From: Sedimentisphaerales bacterium
GTDB taxonomy: Bacteria > Planctomycetota > Phycisphaerae > Sedimentisphaerales > SM23-30
Direction: 5' to 3'
Assembly: GCA_016932145.1 (NCBI GenBank)
Contig: JAFGDI010000243.1
Location: 1 to 8,045, forward strand
DNA: 8,045 bases
The position numbers and the translations under genes were made by a program. Shown here one piece after another: positions 1-5,928 of the stretch. The notes under the pieces were generated by a model, which saw nothing but the letters and a program-made list of their open reading frames with translations, did no database searches and was not told the DNA's origin. Within the stretch, counting starts at the first letter, position 1; the number at the start of each line of letters is the position of its first letter.

Positions 1-1683
1 AAAATTAGTGTCCCGGCGAGAAGGGGTATAACCAGATTTCTCCAGCTTTACCAGATTCAATTTATGACCATTTATCTCGCTCTGGACCAATTGCTCTCTG
101 GTTTCATCAGGCATACCCTCGGGCAGTTCCACGCAAGAGTAATCGGCCATTATTGATATTCTGCCTATATGCTTACGATCTATTGCCGCGGTCTCGGCTA
201 AAGTGTCGATTATAAGACCTGGGGTTGCTCCCTGGCCGCGACCTACTTCAATAACGAAATATTCCATGCCCTTGCCTGGCTTGCATACCTTAAGGTCGCC
301 GTATTTGCCACTGGTGTCAAAGCCGCGTTTTTCCATGACCTCTTTATCTGGTGCCTTGAGCAAAAGCGGTTTCTTCTTGTGCATGAGCATTGTCAGGGCG
401 GCAGCAACTTCTATCGCAGGCACATTGTGGTTCTGACAATATTGCTCCAGCAGGCCAGTAAACTGATCACATTCACCACTGGCGATGGCATCAGTTATTT
501 TCTGCTGGAATCTGGCGATCCGTTTATCATTAATTACCGCTGTTGTTGGCAGTTCCATCGGCTCGATCTTCTGGCGGGTTGCCTTTTCGATCATAGAGAG
601 CATTCTTCTTTCACGCGGTGCAACAAAAAGGATTGCCTCTCCTTTGCGCCCGGCTCGTCCTGTACGACCTACCCGGTGAATATATGATTCACTGTCATAA
701 GGTATGTCATAATTAACCACATGGCTGATACGATCAACATCAAGACCGCGAGCTGCTACATCAGTTGCGATCAGAATGTCAACTTTGCCATTCTTAAGTC
801 GCTCGATTATCATTTCACGATTCTTCTGGCTCATATCGCCATTGATCGCACCGCAACTGAAACCTCTCGCCTGCAATTTTTCTTCCAGAGCGATAGTCTC
901 GGTCTTGGTACGCACGAAGATTATCATGCCATCTATCTCTTCAGCTTCTAATATGCGCGTCAGAGCGTCGAGCTTGTGCAGACCGCTTACATTCCAGTAT
1001 CTCTGACGAATATTGTCAGCAGTTGAGGTCTTGGCTTTGATTATTATTTCCTGCGGGTCACGCATATACTTTTTAGCAATGGTGATTATTTCGCGGGGCA
1101 TAGTAGCTGAAAACAGGGCTGTCTGGCGTTCTGCCGGGGTCTGTTCCAGAATCCAGGTAATATCATCGATAAAACCCATCTTGAGCATTTCGTCTGCTTC
1201 GTCCAGAACCAGGTATTCTATCTCATCGAGCATGAGCGAGCCGCGACGCATATGGTCCATTACCCGACCAGGCGTGCCCACTACGACATTAACGCCTCTT
1301 TTGAGCTGATTGAGCTGGCCACGATAGTCCGCGCCACCATAGATAGGGGCTATGCTAAAACCAGGAATGAATTTAGCGTAGGTCTGGAATGCCTCTGCAA
1401 CCTGGATCGCCAGTTCGCGGGTTGGTGCCAGAACTATAGCCTGCGGGCTCTTGCTTTTGGCATTGATCTTCGACAGGATAGGCAGGGCGAATGCTGCGGT
1501 CTTGCCTGTGCCTGTCTGGGCCTGACCCATAAGGTCGCGACCTTCTAATAGCGGGGGAATGGTAAGTGCCTGAATAGTGGTGGGGGTTTCGTAGCCTACG
1601 GCTGCTATAGCCTTGAGAACTTTTGCCGAGAGATTCAGACTTTCAAAGGTTACTTCGGCTGCTACAGATTCAGATTTGGTCAT
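1..1683 (-). CDS. deaD: DEAD-box ATP-dependent RNA helicase, DeaD/CsdA type (C-terminus cut by window edge)
   Basis: Cytoplasmic RNA helicase that unwinds structured RNA using ATP; family members act in ribosome assembly and mRNA turnover, especially in the cold. My translation from the ATG at 1683 is open for 561 codons to the edge. Core motifs appear in order: Q motif with Gln38; motif I AQTGTGKT (55-62); Ia PTRELA (87-92); Ib TPGR (137-140); II DEAD (161-164); III SAT (192-194); IV around IIFVRTK (254-260); V DVAARGLDV (308-316); VI HRVGRTGRAGR (336-346). All catalytic residues are intact. Residues about 473-547 match a DbpA-type RNA-binding domain (GRGQGATPG at 481-489, then IGRISI), which separates DeaD/DbpA from RhlE/RhlB/SrmB. 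Length and the linker between core and RNA-binding domain favour DeaD over the shorter DbpA. The start is supported by GGAG at 1698-1695, 11 nt upstream. The gene is transcribed away from the regulator at 2805 and has a long, structured leader. Confidence 0.95.
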   Translation of the reverse strand, partial: MTKSESVAAEVTFESLNLSAKVLKAIAAVGYETPTTIQALTIPPLLEGRDLMGQAQTGTGKTAAFALPILSKINAKSKSPQAIVLAPTRELAIQVAEAFQTYAKFIPGFSIAPIYGGADYRGQLNQLKRGVNVVVGTPGRVMDHMRRGSLMLDEIEYLVLDEADEMLKMGFIDDITWILEQTPAERQTALFSATMPREIITIAKKYMRDPQEIIIKAKTSTADNIRQRYWNVSGLHKLDALTRILEAEEIDGMIIFVRTKTETIALEEKLQARGFSCGAINGDMSQKNREMIIERLKNGKVDILIATDVAARGLDVDRISHVVNYDIPYDSESYIHRVGRTGRAGRKGEAILFVAPRERRMLSMIEKATRQKIEPMELPTTAVINDKRIARFQQKITDAIASGECDQFTGLLEQYCQNHNVPAIEVAAALTMLMHKKKPLLLKAPDKEVMEKRGFDTSGKYGDLKVCKPGKGMEYFVIEVGRGQGATPGLIIDTLAETAAIDRKHIGRISIMADYSCVELPEGMPDETREQLVQSEINGHKLNLVKLEKSGYTPSRRDTNF

Positions 1684-1946
1684 TAAAAAAATAACTCCAG
1701 GTAGGTGGCGGCTGTTTGCTTTGTTCTAACAAGCGAATTTGTTACTCGCTTGATGTAAACAGCCCCAGATGTCAGGCACTGTTTTGTGCCATGGTCGTTT
1801 GGCTTACTGTCATATATATTGACAGTAATACCCGGGACATCCACTGTAATTTCAGTTAAACGATTAAACACTAACCGTTTTTTGTGGATTCCAGAAACAC
1901 AATTTAGTTCGACAGGCAGTGTATGAGCCTGTGGGAACAGGGCTTA
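1684..1946 (-). promoter_or_regulatory. Structured 5' leader of the deaD mRNA (several stem-loops)
   Basis: Reading away from the deaD start there are: an 8-bp outer stem GGCTGTTT/AAACAGCC (1710-1717 with 1757-1764) enclosing a 7-bp stem CAAGCGA/TCGCTTG (1730-1736 with 1746-1752); a 5-bp stem GGCAC/GTGCC (1775-1779 with 1786-1790); a perfect 9-bp stem TTACTGTCA/TGACAGTAA (1804-1812 with 1820-1828, loop of 7); and a 6-bp stem with one bulged G (about 1926-1944). The first lies just upstream of the deaD ribosome-binding site. Such density is unusual for spacer DNA and suggests RNA-level control, for example cold-dependent or autoregulatory, which is known for some DEAD-box helicase genes. The function is inferred; the pairings are seen directly. 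Confidence 0.45.
1804..1828. repeat. Perfect 9-bp inverted repeat with AT-only 7-nt centre
   Basis: TTACTGTCA (1804-1812) and TGACAGTAA (1820-1828) are exact reverse complements around TATATAT. It can act as a DNA operator (two half-sites about 16 bp centre to centre) or as a hairpin in the deaD leader. The half-sites recall LexA boxes, but the distance between CTGT and ACAG is 11 nt, not 8. The binding protein is unknown; the double-HTH regulator encoded next door is one candidate. Confidence 0.55.
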
Positions 1947-2107
1947 GCATCAAGTCCTTCAATAGCGTTTCTGCAAAATGCCGGATGCCTGGTGATCAAT
2001 CTTTACGATCTCAACAGGATTGCCTGATACTCTTACCCTGGTTAAATTTCTGCTTTGCTCGTTAATTCTAAAGCATATTCAGAAGTGTTTTCCCCAATGC
2101 AGCGAGT

Positions 2108-2136
2108 ATTATACATTATTATTTCTAAAAAACCAG
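2108..2136 (-). promoter_or_regulatory. Candidate promoter for deaD
   Basis: A perfect TATAAT lies on the minus strand at 2113-2108, in the correct orientation for deaD. The -35 position, 17 bp further upstream (2136-2131), reads CTGGTT, a poor match. If used, it would give a deaD leader of roughly 420 nt containing all the stem-loops near 1700-1946. This is a weak call based on one element only. Confidence 0.25.
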
Positions 2137-2360
2137 CTTTTTCTCCAATTTTGCCTGACACCCGTAAAAAACGATACATTAATACTATCGGACTTACCTA
2201 TAGTTTATTATCAATATCAACATATTTATCTTGCTGCTGCGATTGATATTCCTGGCCGTTTTTTTCAGACGCCTGATATTATCGGACTACAACTTTATTT
2301 CTGATATATGGCTGTATAGTAATAGTGTAAAATGTTTTTATGAGAATAATGCCATATGGA

Positions 2361-2385
2361 AATAACAATGTTATTGATTGTTACT
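2361..2385. repeat. Imperfect dyad, candidate operator
   Basis: AATAACAAT (2361-2369) and ATTGTTACT (2377-2385) match as an inverted repeat at 8 of 9 positions around the 7-nt centre GTTATTG. A second, overlapping perfect dyad AATAAC/GTTATT (2361-2366 with 2370-2375) shares the left arm. The arm and spacer lengths (9 and 7) equal those of the 1804-1828 dyad, but the sequence differs. In DNA this AT-rich such dyads can arise by chance. Confidence 0.25.
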
Positions 2386-2562
2386 GAAATGTTGTTTGCC
2401 AATTATTACCCTAAACTATTTATATAACAGCCATTGTGTTAGTAATTCTGTTGGTGGGTTGAAATAATCTCAGGCAAAATCTGCAATATTGTAAATTTTT
2501 TTTGTTTTTTGATTTAAGTCGTACTTATTTATTATCGATTAACATAACAGCGTAAAAGACAA

Positions 2563-2571
2563 TGGTATAAT
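2563..2571 (+). promoter_or_regulatory. Extended -10 promoter, probably for the XRE-cupin gene
   Basis: TGGTATAAT is a perfect extended -10 element (TGnTATAAT). There is no good -35 at 17 bp (CATAAC); TTAACA at 2539-2544 is 21 bp away, too far. Extended -10 promoters can work without a -35. Transcription would start near 2578, giving about 225 nt of leader before the start at 2805, with the palindrome at 2632-2647 and the repeats at 2738-2786 inside it. Confidence 0.4.
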
Positions 2572-2631
2572 GCAGTTATGTCAGTCCTTGATGTAACTCT
2601 TTCTGGACCGCTATTTAGTGTTATTTTATAA

Positions 2632-2647
2632 AAAATTATATAATTTT
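2632..2647. repeat. 16-bp perfect AT-only palindrome
   Basis: AAAATTATATAATTTT is its own reverse complement. It lies about 60 bp downstream of the extended -10 element and 158 bp before the regulator start. It could be a protein-binding site, or chance in AT-rich DNA. As an RNA hairpin it would be weak. Confidence 0.25.
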
Positions 2648-2737
2648 AGTCAAAAATCAGCCAAACAGACGATATTTTACTTGTGAGAATGGCTTTTTTT
2701 GTACAAAATAGAGTAAAAGAACCCACCATAAAATTTT

Positions 2738-2786
2738 ACAACCAGAGAGAGACAGCTTTTTTTCAAGCTGCACATAACAACCAGAG
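2738..2786 (+). repeat. 10-bp direct repeat flanking a 6-bp hairpin, next to the regulator's ribosome-binding site
   Basis: ACAACCAGAG occurs exactly at 2738-2747 and again at 2777-2786, 39 bp apart. Each copy runs into a purine-rich, Shine-Dalgarno-like stretch. Between them sits the hairpin CAGCTT-TTTTTC-AAGCTG (2753-2770). The second copy overlaps the only plausible ribosome-binding site (AGAGGAAAG) of the gene starting at 2805. Autoregulation at DNA or RNA level is possible but inferred. Confidence 0.35.
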
Positions 2787-2804
2787 GAAAGCGAGTACTT
2801 TAAG

Positions 2805-4013
2805 ATGAGATCACAGAACAATGTTGATGAATATGACCAGAGCGTAATAAGACAGATACGCGAAGGGAAAAAGATGAGCCGTCGAGCGCTGGCCGAAAAG
2901 TCAGGGATCACTCAGCAGACTATTTTGAATGTTGAGCAGAACAGATTCCCGGCATCTTTATCTACCCTTGCGGCTATTACCGATGCGCTGGGCATAAGCT
3001 TTAATAAATATGTGGAGCTTTCACACAGGTGTAAGACGGTAGTTTTAGACCAGAACAAGATTAAGCCAGAGCCTTATTCTGGCTATTCGGTTATTAGCTA
3101 TGAATATAATGACTATATCTTGCTGCACTTACAGACGAACGAAGGTTTTCAGGATGTCAGCATGTCGCAGATGCCTTACTTTGATGTCATAACTTATGTT
3201 CTTCAGGGCAAACTTGATATCATGGTAGATGGCGAGTCTTATACTGTCAACGAAAATCAGGCTATGTCTTATAGTGGTCTGGCTAATCGAGCTATTTCCA
3301 GTTCAGGTCCCTGCAATATTGTTTCTATTCTCAGAAGGAAGAACAATACCAATCATCATTATAATCCTATGTCAGAATTAGCGGCTGTGCTGGAATCTTA
3401 TGAGAAAATGTCGGTTTCCAAAAAACCAAGTACGGTAAACTCTGATAATATGGACTTTACCATACTTAAGCAGCTCAGATTAATGCATAATATGAGTCTG
3501 GAGATGATGTCAGAAGAATCTGGTATGTCCACTTCGGCTATTTCTCTGATCGAAAACAATAAACGCGCTCCTTCCATGGCAACTCTGTCAGCTATTGCCT
3601 CAGTTCTGGGTGATACGCCCGTCAATCTGTTCCAGTTGGCCAGAAAGTGCCCGACTAAATCATATGACCGGTCTATCAGTGAAAGAGCTTTGGCTAATAA
3701 TGGATTTATGGTTTATGATACTACCGTTGATAATATCATGTTCAATTTTGTTAATAAGGTAACTATTAACGAATTTGGTCAACTGACTAATCATCCATTC
3801 TGTATGGAAGTGCAGATACCGGTTACGGGTTCGCTTGCTATGGAAGTTGACGGTGTTCTTTATCCGGTTAAGCCTGGCCAGGTTTTGGCTTTCGATGGCA
3901 GTCGTTCTCATAAGTACAAAATGTCTGACGACTATACCGGCCTGATGATCCGCATACCTAAGAATAAAACCAGTTCTATTGATAATCTTGATAGTGATGC
4001 TCAGATAGACTGA
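2805..4013 (+). CDS. Transcriptional regulator with two tandem XRE-HTH plus cupin units
   Basis: Cytoplasmic DNA-binding regulator of 402 residues, about twice the usual ~190 of XRE-cupin regulators. Unit 1: XRE-type HTH at 13-72 (recognition helix around 36-45), cupin-like beta domain at about 100-178. Unit 2: HTH at 217-278 (recognition helix around 242-251), cupin at about 300-386. A linker of ~35 residues joins them. Over 44 aligned HTH positions the halves share 14 identities by hand count, so the duplication is old. Cupin 1 lacks the His-x-His metal ligands; cupin 2 keeps scattered His (330, 369) but not the canonical motif, so metal-independent ligand sensing or a purely structural role is likely. 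The ATG at 2805 has a distant AGAGGA (~16 nt). The ATG at 2874 has better spacing after AAGGGA but would delete the first HTH helix, so 2805 is preferred. In-frame TAA at 2775 limits extension. The target and ligand are unknown; the gene stands alone, between deaD and a secretion locus. Confidence 0.88.
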   Translation: MRSQNNVDEYDQSVIRQIREGKKMSRRALAEKSGITQQTILNVEQNRFPASLSTLAAITDALGISFNKYVELSHRCKTVVLDQNKIKPEPYSGYSVISYEYNDYILLHLQTNEGFQDVSMSQMPYFDVITYVLQGKLDIMVDGESYTVNENQAMSYSGLANRAISSSGPCNIVSILRRKNNTNHHYNPMSELAAVLESYEKMSVSKKPSTVNSDNMDFTILKQLRLMHNMSLEMMSEESGMSTSAISLIENNKRAPSMATLSAIASVLGDTPVNLFQLARKCPTKSYDRSISERALANNGFMVYDTTVDNIMFNFVNKVTINEFGQLTNHPFCMEVQIPVTGSLAMEVDGVLYPVKPGQVLAFDGSRSHKYKMSDDYTGLMIRIPKNKTSSIDNLDSDAQID

Positions 4014-4057
4014 TCATTTATTGATATCCGACTATTTGAGTTTTTCTGATTTAAAAT

Positions 4058-4104
4058 AAGCCAAAGCCGTTTTCAGTATTGATAACAGGCTTTGGCTTTT
4101 TTTT
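4058..4104 (+). terminator. Intrinsic terminator after the XRE-cupin gene
   Basis: A perfect 11-bp stem AAGCCAAAGCC (4058-4068) / GGCTTTGGCTT (4088-4098) with a 19-nt loop is followed directly by six more T (4099-4104). It begins 44 bp after the stop codon of the regulator, marking it as a single-gene transcript and separating it from the secretion genes downstream. Confidence 0.9.
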
Positions 4105-4473
4105 AATTTATTTTTTGGCTGTTTATAACATCAAAAAACGCTACTGAGATAAAAGCTGCTAATTTATTCACATAATTATCTATGAATAAATCACTTTCAA
4201 CTTTATTACTGTCTGAAAATTGACGATATGACTATCCGGTTTGTATCTTTTATGCCGGCCAGAAGGTTTTGGAATTATCTGGTTTTAGCAGGTGAGGTTT
4301 TCAGAAAAACTCATCTGACGAAATAGAAGTACTAAGAGCAGCGTTATACTGAATATGCTGGTAATTTTTGTTAATATGTGTAAACTGGTGAAGTATTTAA
4401 ACTGAATAACTCAAAGTGTTCGTAAATTAGTAAGTTAAAAGAGATCACCCGCTTTGGGCAGAGGTAAGTTGTT
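4105..4473 (+). promoter_or_regulatory. Intergenic region upstream of the GspC-like gene, with candidate promoter
   Basis: No gene is seen in these ~370 bases. The best sigma70-type match is TTGACG (4220-4225), 18 bp, TATCTT (4244-4249), predicting a start near 4256 and a leader of ~220 nt. That leader contains an imperfect hairpin TGAGGTTTT / AAAAACTCA (4293-4301 with 4305-4313, one mismatch) that is not followed by a T run. No known riboswitch class was recognised. Confidence 0.35.
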
Positions 4474-5928
4474 GTGAATAAAAGGCTTTGGTACATCAAT
4501 GCAGCACTGGCAGCAGTGCTGGTGATAAGCTGGATCTTTGCGATCGCAGGTATGCCCGGATATCCATCTGAGGCCCTCTTCGATAAGAGCGATCTTTCTT
4601 CTGCCTCAGATGCTTCAGGTGATGCTGATGTTGAATCTCAGACTATTGCAGCAGCACGCGGTTTTTCTAACTGGCTTGATCCGCCGCCTGCATTTGGCAG
4701 TGTCAAGGTTAAGATAGAGCCCGAAGATGTGCTTACTGTCGGTGCCGGCTGGCGGGTAGGTGGTAGTGAATGGCTGGAATCTGAAGCTGTGGCCGAAAAA
4801 GTAACCCCCGGCGAAAAGAATATATCGTTCAAAGTAGTTAAAGGCTGGGTTGTGCCTGAAGTTAAAGTTATGGTGGAAAAGGATAAGGTCGCGGAAGTTA
4901 CCGCTGTTTATGCTATACCGCCGCGTGGTTTTGTTAAAGTGACCCTTATGCCAGAAGAGATACTCAGTCAGTCGCCTCAATGGCAGATCGATGGTGGTCA
5001 GTGGCTTAATTCTGGTGATACCAGTCAGGTAACTCCTGTCGGTCAGTATGGTCTGGCATTCAAAGATATAGAAGGCTGGGATAAACCGGCAATAAATGTA
5101 ACTATTGAAGATCAGAAGACTATAGAAACTATAGCGGAGTATGTTCTTATTCGCTATGGAAATATAAATGTAAAGGTACTGGGCGATGCAAGTCAGCCAG
5201 AAGCCGCCGGCTGGAAGATAAATAACGGTGATTGGCTGGCTTTGGGCGCTGAGCCCCAGCGTAACCGATTCGGCAGTTATGAAGTTAGCTTTAAGGATGT
5301 GCCTGATTGGAAAAAGCCGGAAAATATTAAGATAAACATTGATGAAGAAAAGACTTATGATATTGAGGTGGCTTATACTCCTATTCCTTATGCCAGAGTG
5401 ACGACCAATATTAACCCGGTCAATGATGAGAGATTGAGTTCTGCTCAGTGGCGTATAGATGAAGGTGAATGGCTCAATTTTGGGCAGACCAATAGTAAAG
5501 TGACTTTGGGTGAGCATGTGATCTCGTTTAAGAGCGTAACAGGCTGGCAGCCAGTTGAGAGTCTTAAGATTGAAATAAAAGAACAGACCGATTATGAATT
5601 TGCCTGTGAGTATATTCGCCAGAGACCTGCCGGTCCGACATTTAAGTTCCGTTCTGTAATAGAGACAGGTGGCGGCCAGGGCGTGGCCTTTATTTCAGCT
5701 CAGAAAGGCTATAAAGTAGGCGAGGAAATCGAAGGTTTCCTGCTTAAACATGTAGCTAAAGGCAAGGTAATATTGGAAAAAGAAGGCTTTGAGTATGAGC
5801 TGGAGGTAGCGGATAATAATCAACTGGTGTCTCCGGATGGTGCATCTGCACCAGTGCCAGGTCAGCCAGTGCCGGGTCGTCCTGAGGGAGTAAGGCCGCC
5901 TATGCCGCCAACTCGTCCCAGGCAGTGA
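4474..5928 (+). CDS. Membrane-anchored four-repeat protein with GspC/PilP-like C-terminal domain
   Basis: 484 residues; not a standard family member. It starts at GTG with GAGG (4461-4464) well placed upstream. Residues 7-25 form one hydrophobic segment after Lys3/Arg4: probably an uncleaved inner-membrane anchor, though A23-I24-A25 could be a signal peptidase site. Residues 75-381 hold four tandem beta-rich repeats aligned on W93, W170, W247 and W326 (periods 77, 77, 79). Each shows W-[RQK]-[VI]-x3-[GSD]-x-W-L, then a [SA]-F-K-x3-[GD]-W signature and a final Tyr. Residues 387-446 have the pattern of the GspC homology region: a VAFIS strand, YKVGEEIEG (413-421), then a VILEKEG strand (432-438). 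Residues 459-484 are a Pro/Arg-rich tail. GspC links the inner-membrane platform to the secretin N0 domain, and a secretin gene lies just downstream, so a periplasmic clamp role is inferred. The repeats may act as a spacer or surface-binding modules. Without the C-terminal match it would be only a repeat protein. Confidence 0.85.
   Translation: MNKRLWYINAALAAVLVISWIFAIAGMPGYPSEALFDKSDLSSASDASGDADVESQTIAAARGFSNWLDPPPAFGSVKVKIEPEDVLTVGAGWRVGGSEWLESEAVAEKVTPGEKNISFKVVKGWVVPEVKVMVEKDKVAEVTAVYAIPPRGFVKVTLMPEEILSQSPQWQIDGGQWLNSGDTSQVTPVGQYGLAFKDIEGWDKPAINVTIEDQKTIETIAEYVLIRYGNINVKVLGDASQPEAAGWKINNGDWLALGAEPQRNRFGSYEVSFKDVPDWKKPENIKINIDEEKTYDIEVAYTPIPYARVTTNINPVNDERLSSAQWRIDEGEWLNFGQTNSKVTLGEHVISFKSVTGWQPVESLKIEIKEQTDYEFACEYIRQRPAGPTFKFRSVIETGGGQGVAFISAQKGYKVGEEIEGFLLKHVAKGKVILEKEGFEYELEVADNNQLVSPDGASAPVPGQPVPGRPEGVRPPMPPTRPRQ
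4696..5616 (+). repeat. Four tandem ~77-residue protein repeats
   Basis: Approximate units: 4696-4917, 4927-5151, 5158-5385, 5389-5616. They are conserved at protein rather than DNA level, so the expansion is not recent. Each unit has a Trp pair about 7 residues apart (93/100, 170/177, 247/254, 326/333), a conserved Phe-Lys pair (119/120, 196/197, 273/274, 352/353), a later Trp (125, 202, 279, 358) and a terminal Tyr (146, 223, 301, 380). The fold is likely an immunoglobulin-like or PEGA-like beta sandwich; this is inferred from the alternating pattern. Confidence 0.85.

Larger units (their letters stand above)
1947..2804. other. Distal part of the divergent intergenic region between deaD and the XRE-cupin gene
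   Basis: No convincing gene is seen in these ~860 bases. Short open frames exist (for example 2020-2304 plus, starting at TTG), but they lack Shine-Dalgarno sequences and their translations look like random AT-rich sequence. From about 2280 the DNA is very AT-rich, with long T and A runs that may be curved. It holds candidate promoters for both flanking genes, a dyad at 2361-2385, an all-AT palindrome at 2632-2647, and a direct repeat flanking a hairpin at 2738-2786. No tRNA, IS end or phage attachment pattern was noticed. Confidence 0.5.

Noticed and set aside
203..1548. Several plus-strand open frames of 60-100 codons
   Set aside because: All lie antisense to the deaD gene, whose helicase motifs are continuous and intact across the region.
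1805..1827. LexA (SOS) box upstream of deaD
   Set aside because: The ends TACTG and CAGTA match the E. coli LexA consensus, but the spacing between CTGT and ACAG is 11 nt instead of 8, so it is not a standard LexA site.
1819..1850. Plus-strand promoter using the perfect TTGACA at 1819-1824
   Set aside because: No acceptable -10 lies 16-18 bp downstream (TGTAAT is 20 bp away), no gene follows on the plus strand, and TTGACA is part of the dyad.
2020..2304. 94-codon plus-strand frame in the deaD/regulator spacer
   Set aside because: TTG start without a usable Shine-Dalgarno, composition like random AT-rich DNA, no recognisable motif; an overlapping frame at 2055-2246 is equally unconvincing.
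4293..4313. Hairpin as an intrinsic terminator
   Set aside because: The stem has a mismatch and is not followed by a T run, and a strong terminator already exists at 4058-4104.
4615..5517. 300-codon open frame on the minus strand
   Set aside because: It is the mirror of the four-repeat gene in another frame. The plus-strand protein has clear periodic repeats, a membrane segment and a ribosome-binding site; the minus frame shows none of these.
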